A stretch of DNA of 36,730 nucleotides, taken from Chloroflexota bacterium. Its GTDB lineage: Bacteria; Chloroflexota; Anaerolineae; Anaerolineales; UBA4823. Numbering within the stretch: the stretch's first letter is position 1; each line of letters opens with the position of its first letter. Positions 15,116 to 23,816 of this stretch are shown piece by piece. A program made the translations under genes and the position numbers. The notes beneath the pieces were generated by a model that made no database searches, had not been told where the DNA came from, and saw only the letters and a program-made list of their open reading frames with translations. The stretch spans positions 1-36,730 of the forward strand of contig JAKQIM010000040.1 of assembly GCA_029557965.1 (NCBI GenBank), read 5' to 3'.

Positions 15116-17020
15116 ATGCGCGTTATCGGTACTGCAGGCCACGTAGATCACGGTAAATCCACCCTCGTCCAGGCTCTGACCGGCACACATCCCGACCGGC
15201 TCAAAGAGGAACGCGAGCGCGAGATGACGATTGACCTGGGCTTTGCCTGGCTGGCCTTGCCCAACGGAGAAGAGATCGGCATTGTGGATGTGCCCGGCCA
15301 TCGCGACTTCATCGAGAACATGCTGGCTGGGGTTGGCGGGATTGACGCATCGCTGTTCGTCATCGCCGCCGACGAAGGCCTGATGCCGCAAACGCGCGAG
15401 CACCTGGCCATCCTGGACCTGTTGCAAATCCCAGGCGGGGTGGTGGCGCTGACCAAGGTTGACCTGATCGACGATCCTGACTGGCTGGACCTGGTGGAAG
15501 ATGACATTCGCCAGGCGCTGCGCGGCACGGTGCTAGAAAAGGCGCCTATCCAGCGCGTCTCGGCGCGCACACGCCAGGGCCTGCCCGAGCTGCTGAGCGC
15601 CATTGGCGAGTGCCTGGCCGAACGCCCGCCTCGCCCCGACCTGGGCAAACCCCGCCTGCCTGTAGACCGCGTCTTCACCATGCCCGGTTTTGGCACCGTC
15701 GTCACCGGCACCCTCAGCGACGGCTGCCTGCGCCTGGGGGATGATGTCGAAATCTTGCCGGCCGGATTGAACGGGCGCGTGCGCGGCTTGCAAACCCACA
15801 AGCGCAAGGCCGACCTGGCTGTACCTGGCAGCCGCACGGCTGTCAACATCTCGGGCGTAGATTTGGAACAAGTCTTGCGCGGCAGCGTGGTGGCCCACCC
15901 CGGCGATTACCAACCCACCCGCCGCCTGGATGTGCGCTTCCGCCTGCTGCCCGATGTGACCCAACCCCTGCGCCACAGCACCGAGGTGAAATTTTACATC
16001 GGCGCGGCCGAGGTGGTCGCCCGCCTGCGCCTGTTGGGCGGCGAAGAGCTGCTGCCCGGCGAAGAAGGTTGGCTGCAGCTTGAGATGGATGACCCGGTGG
16101 TGGCAGTGCGCGGCGATCGCTACATCCTGCGCCGCCCTTCGCCCGGCGAAACCCTGGGCGGAGGGTCTGTGCTGGACCCGCACCCCAAAGGCCGCCACAA
16201 GCGCTTTGCCCAGGCGGTGTTGGAGCGCCTGAACGCCCTGGCCCAGGGCACGCCTGCCGAGGTGCTGATGCAAAGCATGGTGGCCCTTGGCGCCGCCCCC
16301 CTGCAGGAGGTTTTACAGCGTTCCAGCTTAGAGGCAGAGGTTGCCAGGCAGGCGCTCTCTGAGCTGCTGGCAGGTGGGCAGTTGGTGTCACTTGAAGGCG
16401 ATGTGAAACCCGAAGCCCCACTGGCAGCCGCCAACCTGGTCACCAGCCTGGGTTACTGGAATCAACTTGCCGCCCGCCTTTTGGCAGAGCTAGATGGCTA
16501 CCATGCCGCCAACCCCCTGCGCCGCGGCCTGCCGCGAGAAGAGCTGAAAAGCCGCCTTAAGCTTCCCGTGCGGCTCTTCAATGCCGCCTTGCGCAAACTG
16601 ATCAACCAAGGGGATGTGACAGAGAACGGCCCCCTGGTTCTGCGCCCGGGGCATACCATCCGTTTGAATCCACAACAGCAGCGCCAGGTCGAGGCCCTGC
16701 TGAAACGCTTTGCCGCTGCGCCCTATGCCCCGCCGGTGACCAAAGAATGCCAGGCTGAACTGGGTGAGGACTTGTATAATGCCCTGCTGGAATTGGGCGA
16801 GCTGGTCTTTGTTCCCCCAGACGTGGTCTTTCGCCGCAGTGATTATGAGCATATGGTCGCTGAGGTACGCCGCCTGATCACCCAGAAGGGTGCGGTCACC
16901 GCGGCTGAAGTGCGCGACCACTTCAACACCAGCCGCCGCTATGTCTTGGCCTTCCTTGAGCACCTGGATGCCCTGGGCATCACCGTTCGAGATGGCGATG
17001 CGCGCCGGTTGAAGAAATAA
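15116..17020 (+). CDS. selB: Selenocysteine-specific translation elongation factor SelB
   Basis: 634 residues, family length. It is a GTPase that delivers Sec-tRNA(Sec) to UGA codons marked by a SECIS hairpin. The G domain has GHVDHGKST at 8-16, the switch region MTIDLGFAW, DVPGH at 58-62 and TKVD at 113-116; SelB lacks the long effector insertion of EF-Tu. Beta-barrel domains II-III (PVDRVFTMPGFGTVVTGT onward) are followed by winged-helix repeats from about 370 to the end, the SelB-specific RNA-binding part. The start at 15116 (MRVIGTAGHVD) is chosen over an upstream ATG inside the coiled-coil gene. No selA, selD, tRNA-Sec or obvious selenoprotein is in the window. Confidence 0.93.
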   Translation: MRVIGTAGHVDHGKSTLVQALTGTHPDRLKEEREREMTIDLGFAWLALPNGEEIGIVDVPGHRDFIENMLAGVGGIDASLFVIAADEGLMPQTREHLAILDLLQIPGGVVALTKVDLIDDPDWLDLVEDDIRQALRGTVLEKAPIQRVSARTRQGLPELLSAIGECLAERPPRPDLGKPRLPVDRVFTMPGFGTVVTGTLSDGCLRLGDDVEILPAGLNGRVRGLQTHKRKADLAVPGSRTAVNISGVDLEQVLRGSVVAHPGDYQPTRRLDVRFRLLPDVTQPLRHSTEVKFYIGAAEVVARLRLLGGEELLPGEEGWLQLEMDDPVVAVRGDRYILRRPSPGETLGGGSVLDPHPKGRHKRFAQAVLERLNALAQGTPAEVLMQSMVALGAAPLQEVLQRSSLEAEVARQALSELLAGGQLVSLEGDVKPEAPLAAANLVTSLGYWNQLAARLLAELDGYHAANPLRRGLPREELKSRLKLPVRLFNAALRKLINQGDVTENGPLVLRPGHTIRLNPQQQRQVEALLKRFAAAPYAPPVTKECQAELGEDLYNALLELGELVFVPPDVVFRRSDYEHMVAEVRRLITQKGAVTAAEVRDHFNTSRRYVLAFLEHLDALGITVRDGDARRLKK

Positions 17021-17030
17021 AGGCCGCTGG

Positions 17031-17288
17031 CTACTTCTTCAGGTCTTCTAAATCCAATTTTTTGAATAAGCGCTGCTTGATCTCGTCTGGCACGGGCTCT
17101 GGCCTGGCTGTGACGTGATACAAGTAAACCGTTTTGCGCAGGGTATCTACCACCACGCGGCAGTTCTCACATTGCGCCAGGTGACGTTCCAGCTCGGCGC
17201 ATAAAGTATCCCCCAGCTCTCCATCCACGTAATCCGAAAGCGCCCCCAACAGCTCGCGGCAGTTTCCTGTATGTTTATGTTCGATCAT
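17031..17288 (-). CDS. Small zinc-binding anti-sigma factor (zf-HC2 type)
   Basis: 85 residues. It carries the anti-sigma zinc motif H36-x3-C40-x2-C43 (HLAQCENC), preceded by a helix with LSDYVDGEL, the standard pattern of the ZAS fold that clamps an ECF sigma factor. Unlike most such proteins it has no transmembrane segment, so it should be cytoplasmic, possibly redox- or zinc-sensitive. The start at 17288 is favoured by AAGGAG 9 bases upstream, over the longer frame beginning at 17315 that overlaps the sigma gene. It is 13 bases downstream of the sigma gene in the same operon. Confidence 0.85.
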   Translation of the reverse strand: MIEHKHTGNCRELLGALSDYVDGELGDTLCAELERHLAQCENCRVVVDTLRKTVYLYHVTARPEPVPDEIKQRLFKKLDLEDLKK

Positions 17289-17301
17289 GCTGGCATTCTC
17301 C

Positions 17302-17910
17302 TTATCCACCGCCATCCCGCATCACCAAGAGCCGCTCTCCAAAATAAGCCGACAACAACTCTCTCAGCCGCATGCGTGCGCGTGATAAACGCGTCTTCAC
17401 CGCCGTTTCGCTCAAGCCCAGCACCTCAGCCGTTTCTAAGGTAGACAGGTCTTCAATGTCGCGCAGCAGAAAAACCACCCGCAGGCTGTGCGGCAGTTGG
17501 TCAATCGCCGCATCCAGGTGCTTACGCGCTTCTTGCGACATCATCTCTTTCTCCGGCAGGCAGCACCAATCCACAATCTGCAGCGGCTCCTGATCACCTT
17601 CATCGCCCATCACCGGCTCATCCAGCGAAACCTGGCCCGGGCGTCTGCGACGCAAGAGCATCAGGGCCTCGTTGGTGGCTATCCGAAAGAGCCAGGTTGA
17701 AAGCTTTGAGCGCCCATCGAAGTTTTTTAGATGGCGGAAAGCCTTCAGAAAGGTCTCTTGCAGCACGTCTTCGGCATCCTGCGGCTGGTTGAGCATCCTC
17801 AAAGCCAGGCGGTAAATATTGGCGGAATAGGCCTCCACCAGGCGAGAAAATTCAGCCCGGTCACCCGCCCGAAGCGCCTCCAACGTAAAATCTTCCACTG
17901 TTTCTACCAT
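17302..17910 (-). CDS. ECF-family RNA polymerase sigma factor
   Basis: 202 residues. Region 2 (about 24-90) includes LALRMLNQPQDAEDVLQETFLKAFRHL and STWLFRIATNEALMLLRRRR, the -10 recognition and core-binding part. Region 4 (about 133-190) includes LPHSLRVVFLLRDIEDLSTLETAEVLGLSETAVKTRLSRARMRLRELL, a helix-turn-helix for the -35. Region 3 is absent, as in ECF (RpoE/SigW-like) factors. It is co-transcribed with the zinc anti-sigma factor and divergent from the alpha-galactosidase gene. The stimulus is unknown. Confidence 0.92.
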   Translation of the reverse strand: MVETVEDFTLEALRAGDRAEFSRLVEAYSANIYRLALRMLNQPQDAEDVLQETFLKAFRHLKNFDGRSKLSTWLFRIATNEALMLLRRRRPGQVSLDEPVMGDEGDQEPLQIVDWCCLPEKEMMSQEARKHLDAAIDQLPHSLRVVFLLRDIEDLSTLETAEVLGLSETAVKTRLSRARMRLRELLSAYFGERLLVMRDGGG

Positions 17911-17942
17911 TTAGATGCATCCTCATTCAAAACGTTACGCAC

Positions 17943-17991
17943 TTCTTTTTAGACCACACCTGCATTATAATCTAACGTGCGTTCGGGTTAA
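17943..17991. promoter_or_regulatory. Symmetric bidirectional promoter between sigma factor and alpha-galactosidase
   Basis: The palindrome ATTATAAT (17964-17971) gives a perfect TATAAT on both strands. For the + strand a weak -35 TTCTTT (17943-17948) lies at 17-base spacing. For the - strand TTAACC (17991-17986) lies at 16-base spacing. One site could therefore start both divergent genes. The + leader to the ATG at 18065 would be about 87 bases, with nothing else recognisable in it. Confidence 0.5.
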
Positions 17992-18064
17992 GCGCCTTTT
18001 TGGGTGCCCTGACGCCAAAAGAGCCGTTTTTTCACCTTTTCATTCCCCGGTACTTTCCAGGCTT

Positions 18065-20515
18065 ATGACACTTTACCTTCAAAATAATCACCTGCACCTT
18101 GCCATCCACCCCGAACAGGCCAATTGGGACCTGACCCCCCGAGGCAGCCAGGGTCTTGCTTTGCAAGGGGCGCGCATGAGCATCCGCTATCGCCCGGCAG
18201 CGGCTCTCGGCGGCACACGCACGGCGCTGAGCACCTGGCCCGGCTGCCAATTGGGCGAACCGCAAACGGCCCAATCCCCACACGGCCCCCTGCAGCAAGT
18301 GACTCTGCATTCCAGCTTGTATGACCTGGGATTGTTTTGCAGCCTCACCTTTGCCCTGCCCGAAGAACACCCTTTTTTGCTGTTGAAGGTCAACCTGGTC
18401 AACCGCGGCACCCAGCCTATCCGGGTTGATCAAATTGAGATGCTCAACCTGGGGTTCATCAATGTGCGCCAGCCATCTGATACCCGCCGGGCGATCACCG
18501 AGGGGGCCAGCAGCCTGGGCAGATTGCAATTCCCTACTGCCCGCCCCGACCCAGCTTTCTTCTCCAACGGCTGGCAGTCTTGGAGTCACACCGGCTCTTA
18601 TGGCATGCAAGATGCTTACCGCCGCACCCGCCTGGGGCCGGTTGTCTCGCCCATGTGGTACAACGCCTCCACGCCGCAGCCCAGGCGCGCCAGCACGTTT
18701 GCCAGTGATATGTTTGGCGTGCTGGGCGATCGCAAAAGCCGCCTGGCCCTGCTGGCAGGTTTCCTTTCACAGCAGCAGCAGTTCGGCACTCTTGAGGCCC
18801 TGCTTAACCCCCGCGCCCCGGCCTTGCGCCTGTGGGCCAGCGGCGACGGCGCCCGCCTGGACCCCGGTGCTCAGATGGAAACCGATTGGGCCTGCGTTTC
18901 TTTCCTACAGGTTGACGACCCTGACCCACTGGCTCCCTATCTCGATGCGGTTGCGCGTCAAAATGGCATCGCCGATACGGCAGGCAGCAGCATAGGGGCT
19001 CAGGTCCCCACCACCGGCTGGTGTTCGTGGTACCACTTCTTCCAAAAGGTCACAGCCAACGATATCCGAGCCAATTTGGAGGCTGCGGCCCAACTGCGTC
19101 CGTCTTTCCCCATTGACCTGATCCAGATCGACGATGGCTTTGAAGCCCAGGTTGGCGATTGGTTCGACTTTGCGCCGGGTTTCCCGGGCGGCCCGGCCCC
19201 CCTGGCAGCCGAGATCCGCCAGGCCGGCTTCATGCCCGGCTTGTGGCTGGCGCCTTTCATCGTCCATCCCAAGTCTCAGCTCTACCGCCAGCACCCCGAT
19301 TGGCTGCTGCGCGGCCGCTTTGGGCGACCGGCCAATGCCGGCTTTGTGTGGGATGTATTCACCACTGGCCTGGACCTGACCCAGCCCGCCACCCTGGAAT
19401 ATGCCTGCCAGGTTGTGCGCACAGCGGCCCATGAATGGGGCTACCCCTACCTGAAGCTGGACTTTTTGTATGCGGCAGCCCTGCCAGGGCGCTACCATGA
19501 CCCCACCCGCACGCGCGCCCAGGTGCTGCGACATGGCCTGGAAGCCCTGCGCCAGGCCGTGGGGCCAGATGTGATCCTGCTCGGCTGCGGATGCCCACTT
19601 GGTTCGGCCGTGGGTGTGGTGAATGCCATGCGCATCGGCGCGGATGTGGGACCGCGCTGGATGCCCGACTGGCACGGCATTGAGAGCTTCTTCAAGGCCG
19701 AACCCGGCATGCCATCGGCGCGTAATGCTATTCAAAATGCCATCACCCGCCTGCCCCTTCACCGCCGCTGGTGGGTCAACGACCCCGATTGCCTCTTGCT
19801 CCGTCCGGAGACCCAATATACCCCCGCCGAATTGAACACCCTGGCGACTGTCATTGCCCTGGGAGATGGGCTGATATTATTCTCAGACCACCTGCCCGAT
19901 CTGCCGCCCGATCGCCTGCGCCTGGCCGAAAGCCTGTTGCCGCCCCTCAACCTGCCCCCGCACAGCCGCCCGATCCTGGCCGATTGGTTCGACACCCCCA
20001 CCCCCACCTGCCTGTTGGTGGACCTTCAAGGTTCCTGCGGCGCGTGGCGCTTAGCAGCCATTTTTAACTGGGACGACGTTCCACAGACCCTGGAACTGCA
20101 AGCCGGCGAAGTGGGGCTTGACCCCCAGCAAGAGTACCTGGGGCGCGATTTCTGGAGCGGGCAAACCTTCTGCCTGCCTGCCGGGCAGCCCCTGGCCCTG
20201 GCTGATGTGCCCGCCCACGGCGTACGCCTGTTGGCCCTGCGCCCAAGCCAGCCGGGGCAGCCTGTCTACGTGGGCAGCGACCTGCACATCTCGCAAGGTT
20301 CAGAGGTGACCACCTGGCAAGCCGGGAGCCATGGTCTGGCTATGCGCATCGAGCGCCCTGGCAAGGCCCAGGGCGAGATCGTTCTCGCTCTGCCCATCGC
20401 CCCTGGCAGGGCCAGCCTGAACGGATCTCCCCTGGCATGGACAATCGATCAGCAAGGCTTTTATCACTTTGCCATCACGTTCAATCAATCAGCCACAATT
20501 GAGATTGGAGGATAG
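18065..20515 (+). CDS. GH36-like alpha-galactosidase
   Basis: 816 residues, in the size range of clan GH-D family 36. An N-terminal beta-sandwich (about 1-300) with WQSWSHTGSY precedes a TIM barrel starting TGWCSWYHFF (317-326). IQIDDGFE (354-361) is the substrate-binding strand, KLDFLYA carries the nucleophile D466, and RIGADVGP carries the acid/base D527. A C-terminal beta domain closes the chain. No signal peptide, so cytoplasmic; it would hydrolyse imported alpha-galactosides. The ATG at 18065 is chosen because the longer frame back to 17915 runs through the promoter. The next gene's ribosome site lies within its 3' end. Raffinose-synthase-like transfer activity is a less likely alternative. 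Confidence 0.88.
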   Translation: MTLYLQNNHLHLAIHPEQANWDLTPRGSQGLALQGARMSIRYRPAAALGGTRTALSTWPGCQLGEPQTAQSPHGPLQQVTLHSSLYDLGLFCSLTFALPEEHPFLLLKVNLVNRGTQPIRVDQIEMLNLGFINVRQPSDTRRAITEGASSLGRLQFPTARPDPAFFSNGWQSWSHTGSYGMQDAYRRTRLGPVVSPMWYNASTPQPRRASTFASDMFGVLGDRKSRLALLAGFLSQQQQFGTLEALLNPRAPALRLWASGDGARLDPGAQMETDWACVSFLQVDDPDPLAPYLDAVARQNGIADTAGSSIGAQVPTTGWCSWYHFFQKVTANDIRANLEAAAQLRPSFPIDLIQIDDGFEAQVGDWFDFAPGFPGGPAPLAAEIRQAGFMPGLWLAPFIVHPKSQLYRQHPDWLLRGRFGRPANAGFVWDVFTTGLDLTQPATLEYACQVVRTAAHEWGYPYLKLDFLYAAALPGRYHDPTRTRAQVLRHGLEALRQAVGPDVILLGCGCPLGSAVGVVNAMRIGADVGPRWMPDWHGIESFFKAEPGMPSARNAIQNAITRLPLHRRWWVNDPDCLLLRPETQYTPAELNTLATVIALGDGLILFSDHLPDLPPDRLRLAESLLPPLNLPPHSRPILADWFDTPTPTCLLVDLQGSCGAWRLAAIFNWDDVPQTLELQAGEVGLDPQQEYLGRDFWSGQTFCLPAGQPLALADVPAHGVRLLALRPSQPGQPVYVGSDLHISQGSEVTTWQAGSHGLAMRIERPGKAQGEIVLALPIAPGRASLNGSPLAWTIDQQGFYHFAITFNQSATIEIGG

Positions 20516-20519
20516 ACCT

Positions 20520-22577
20520 TTGTCCCTGACGTCGTTCTTTTCGCCCACCGGCATTGTCATCATTGGCGCGTCGCACGAACCCACCAAGCTGGGTCACGGC
20601 CTGGCCTACAACCTGGCGCGCAGCAATTATGCTGGCGCTATGCACTTCGTCAACCCCAAGGGCGGCAAGCTCTTCGGGCAGCCCATTTACACCAATATTG
20701 CTGAGGTCCCAGACCCGGTTGACCTGGCGGTGGTACTCACCCCCGCCCCAACCGTGCCGCAGACCTTGCGCGAATGCGCCAAAAGGGGCATCTTATCTGC
20801 GATTATCCTTTCGGGCGGCTTTCGAGAGGTGGGGCCAGAAGGGGCCGCGTTGGAGGCCGAAGTGCTTGCCGTGGCCCAGGAATACGGCATGCGTTTCATG
20901 GGGCCAAACTGCGTGGGCATCTTGAACACCCACTTGCCGGTGGATGTGACCTTCTTACCGCCGCCCGGCCCGCTGCCCGGCGAGATCGCTTTTATCTCCC
21001 ATTCAGGGGCGCTGTGCAGTGCCGTGGTCGATTGGGGAAGTGGGCAGGGATACGGCTTCTCGCACATGATCAGCCTGGGCAACCAGGCAAATATTAATGA
21101 AGCAGATGTCCTTGCACCTGTCGCCGACGATCGCTTTACGCGCGTCCTGGCCATGTATCTTGAGAGCATCAGCAATGGCCAGCGCTTTGTGCAAGAGGCC
21201 AGCCAGGTCACCCGCAGCAAGCCGATCATCGTGCTGAAATCTGGCCGTTCGGCCAGCGGCCAGCGGGCTGCGGCATCGCACACCGGGGCTTTGGCCGGCC
21301 AGGAGCATGCCGTGGATGCAGCCTTCCGCCGCTGCGGCGTGATCCGTGCCAACACCAGCGAAGAGTTGTTTGACTGGGCCCGCGCCCTGGCCTGGTGCCA
21401 GCCGCTCAAGGGCCGGGCCATCTCGATCCTGACGAACGCCGGCGGCCCCGGCGTAACCGCATCTGACGCGGTAGAGGCCAATGGGCTGTCGCTGGCTGAG
21501 CTGGCCTCTGAGACGGTCACCGCGCTGCGCCAGATACTGCCGTCAGCGGCCAGCGTGCGCAACCCGGTGGATATCCTGGCCTCGGGCTCTCCTGAGCTCT
21601 ATGCCAGCAGTTTGAAGATCTTGCTCGATGACCCGGCTACAGATGGGGTGCTGGTCATCATCCTGGCGCCACCCACCTTCTCAGCCGGCGCAGTGGCCAA
21701 GGCCATGGTGCCCATCATTCAGAGCGCCGCCAAGCCCGTCATTGTGGCACTCATGGGCCAGCGCATGACCGGTGAAGCCGCTGAACACTTACGCTCAGCC
21801 CACATCCCCGAATACTGCTTCACCGAACGGGCTATTTCTGCAATGGCTATCCTGGCACAGCGCCATGAATTCCTGGCACGCGCCGATGAAAAGCCGGTCA
21901 CCCTGGAAGTTGACCCGGGTGCGGTGCGCAGCCTGTTGGATTCAAAGTCTGCCAGCCCGGCAGATATCCTGGCGGCTTACGGCATCCCCACCCTGCCCAT
22001 ACGCCTGGCATCCAGCCCGGCCCAGGCGGCTGAGGTGGCGCGCCAGCTCGGCTTCCCTGTGGTGCTCAAGGTGGCATCGCTAGATATCTCTCACAAATCA
22101 GACGTGGGCGGGGTGCTGCTCAACCTGGCTGACGAAGCGGCTGTTTCACAAGGCTTTGAGACCGTGGTCGCCAATGCACGCCGCGCCATGCCCGAGGCCA
22201 ATATCCTGGGGGTACACGTCCAGCGCATGCTGCCTGCCGGGCAAGAAGTGATCGTGGGGGCGGTGCAAGACCCGCTCTTTGGGCCGTTGGTGATGTTCGG
22301 CTCAGGCGGCGTAGAAGTTGAGGGGTTGAAGGATGTGGCTTTTGCGCTAGCGCCGTTGACCCGCTCAGATGCTGAGCGCATGCTCGAAAGCACCTGGGCC
22401 GGGCGTAAACTGCGCGGCTTCCGCAACCTGCCCCCTGCCGACCGCGCCGCGGTGCTGGATGTACTGCTGCGCCTGGCGCAGTTGGCGGCAGATTTCCCCG
22501 AACTGCCAGAGATTGAGATCAACCCGCTGCGCGTGCTTGCCGACGGCCAGGGTGCATTTGCCATCGACGTGCGCTGA
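20520..22577 (+). CDS. ADP-forming acyl-CoA (acetyl-CoA) synthetase, fused alpha-beta
   Basis: 685 residues. The order is CoA-binding Rossmann domain (about 1-125, IVIIGASHEPTKLG), two succinyl-CoA-ligase-like domains, then an ATP-grasp domain (about 475-685). Two conserved His motifs are present: SHTGALAG in the alpha part and ISHKSDVGGV in the beta part, matching the phospho-His relay known for this family. The reaction is acyl-CoA + ADP + Pi to acid + CoA + ATP, a fermentative ATP-yielding step. The start is read as TTG at 20520 because GGAGG lies 8 bases before it and the residues from SLTSFFSPTG onward match the family start; the only upstream ATG (20469) is inside the alpha-galactosidase gene. 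A fused protein lysine acetyltransferase is excluded by the absence of a GNAT domain. Confidence 0.88.
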   Translation: MSLTSFFSPTGIVIIGASHEPTKLGHGLAYNLARSNYAGAMHFVNPKGGKLFGQPIYTNIAEVPDPVDLAVVLTPAPTVPQTLRECAKRGILSAIILSGGFREVGPEGAALEAEVLAVAQEYGMRFMGPNCVGILNTHLPVDVTFLPPPGPLPGEIAFISHSGALCSAVVDWGSGQGYGFSHMISLGNQANINEADVLAPVADDRFTRVLAMYLESISNGQRFVQEASQVTRSKPIIVLKSGRSASGQRAAASHTGALAGQEHAVDAAFRRCGVIRANTSEELFDWARALAWCQPLKGRAISILTNAGGPGVTASDAVEANGLSLAELASETVTALRQILPSAASVRNPVDILASGSPELYASSLKILLDDPATDGVLVIILAPPTFSAGAVAKAMVPIIQSAAKPVIVALMGQRMTGEAAEHLRSAHIPEYCFTERAISAMAILAQRHEFLARADEKPVTLEVDPGAVRSLLDSKSASPADILAAYGIPTLPIRLASSPAQAAEVARQLGFPVVLKVASLDISHKSDVGGVLLNLADEAAVSQGFETVVANARRAMPEANILGVHVQRMLPAGQEVIVGAVQDPLFGPLVMFGSGGVEVEGLKDVAFALAPLTRSDAERMLESTWAGRKLRGFRNLPPADRAAVLDVLLRLAQLAADFPELPEIEINPLRVLADGQGAFAIDVR

Positions 22578-22591
22578 AGCTGGATGCAGCT

Positions 22592-22641
22592 AAAAACGAT
22601 GGTGATGCAGGGTCAAAAGGCCCTGCGTCACCATCGTTTTT
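22592..22641. terminator. Bidirectional intrinsic terminator
   Basis: Arms 22592-22612 and 22621-22641 form a 21-bp stem with one G-U pair and an 8-base loop. It has A-runs on the left and T-runs on the right, so it works in both directions between the converging acyl-CoA synthetase and M20 peptidase genes. The right arm touches the stop codon of the M20 gene. Confidence 0.88.
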
Positions 22642-23753
22642 TAACGATAGGCGTTTTCCACCACCATCAAGAGTTGTTCCAGCCCGCTTGCCAGGGGAGG
22701 CGTCTGGATGTACTCTCCTGTAGTGTGGGCGGCACTGCCCACCGTCAGGCCCAGGCAAACGGCCGGCAGCCCCAGGCTGAGCGGGACATTGGCATCTGTC
22801 GAGCCTCGCTGTAAATGCGGCTCGATCCCTTGTGCTTCTAGTGCGCGCATCGATAACTGTACCAGGGGATGCCCGGCGGGAATCTCACCGGCCGGCCTGT
22901 GCCCAATGACCTCAACCCGCACATCAACGCCGGGCCGGTTGGCTGCCTGTGCCATCTCTTCTACCTGTGCGGCCAGCCTGTGCAGCGTTTCAGGGCTTTC
23001 AGAACGCAGGTCCACTTCCATGTGCGCTTCAGATGCAATTGTGTTGACCGAAATGCCGCCCGACACAACCCCCACGTTGAGAGAGGTGCGCGGCCGGGCC
23101 GGCAGAACCAGGCCTTGCAATCTCACGATCAACCCGGCCAGCTCGTGAACAGCCGAAGGCCGCCCATAATCGAACCAGGAATGCCCCCCCTGTGTACGGA
23201 TGGTAATGCCGTAGCGCCGCGAGCCCAATCCCTGGTGATATACCGCCCCCAATGCCATCCCCTCCAGCACAATATAGGCCTGGGGTCCGGCACCAAAACG
23301 CTCTACCACCGCCTTCATTCCTCGCAGGTCACCCAGCCCTTCCTCACATACATTTGCCACCAGCCAAAGGTCGCCCGGAAGCACCTTATTCTGCTGGCGC
23401 AAGCCCCACAGCAGGCCAAATAAGCCGGCTACCCCCATCGAATTATCGCCAATTCCTGGGCCGCAGATCTTATCCACGCTGCGCGCCAGGCTCAGGTCTG
23501 TGCCAGCCGGGAACACCGTATCCAGGTGCGCCGAGACGATCACCGGGCGCGCCGCGGATTGCTGAGCACCCGCCTCGCCTGCCGGCAGCCGGGCCAACAC
23601 ATTGCCCACCTGGTCAATATGGGCTTCCAGCCCTTCTTCCAGCAGGCGCTCACAGACAAACGCGGCTCGCTGCCCTTCGGCAAAAGTCGGCGCCGCCACC
23701 TGCTGCACCGACATCGCCATCTCTAATACTTGCGCGACAATCTGACGATCCAT
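22641..23753 (-). CDS. M20-family metallopeptidase / amidohydrolase
   Basis: 370 residues, no signal peptide, cytoplasmic. Di-zinc ligands are visible: H76-x-D78 (SAHLDTVFP), D103 (GIGDNSMG), the catalytic E137 and ligand E138 (VCEEGLGD), and a late His in GSAAHTTGEY. The lid/dimerisation domain (about 175-285) includes TQGGHSWFDYG and NTIASEAHMEVDLRS. M20 enzymes release amino acids from di- or tripeptides or deacylate N-acyl amino acids; this one is closest in pattern to tripeptidase/PepT-like members, but the substrate is unclear. AGGAGG lies 6 bases before the ATG. It lies 63 bases downstream of the PfkB gene, probably in one transcript. Confidence 0.9.
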   Translation of the reverse strand: MDRQIVAQVLEMAMSVQQVAAPTFAEGQRAAFVCERLLEEGLEAHIDQVGNVLARLPAGEAGAQQSAARPVIVSAHLDTVFPAGTDLSLARSVDKICGPGIGDNSMGVAGLFGLLWGLRQQNKVLPGDLWLVANVCEEGLGDLRGMKAVVERFGAGPQAYIVLEGMALGAVYHQGLGSRRYGITIRTQGGHSWFDYGRPSAVHELAGLIVRLQGLVLPARPRTSLNVGVVSGGISVNTIASEAHMEVDLRSESPETLHRLAAQVEEMAQAANRPGVDVRVEVIGHRPAGEIPAGHPLVQLSMRALEAQGIEPHLQRGSTDANVPLSLGLPAVCLGLTVGSAAHTTGEYIQTPPLASGLEQLLMVVENAYR

Positions 23754-23816
23754 TCAAGCCTCCTTGCGGCCGATCCATTCGACGGCTCCATTCACCCGGC
23801 TGCCGTCTGCCCCAGG

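Noticed and set aside
18905-19816. Long open frame on the - strand (303 codons)
   Set aside because: It lies fully inside the GH36 catalytic barrel gene; a shadow of GC-rich codon bias.
20520-22577. Protein lysine acetyltransferase (Pat-like) instead of acyl-CoA synthetase
   Set aside because: No GNAT domain follows the ATP-grasp part; the chain ends normally for an ADP-forming synthetase.
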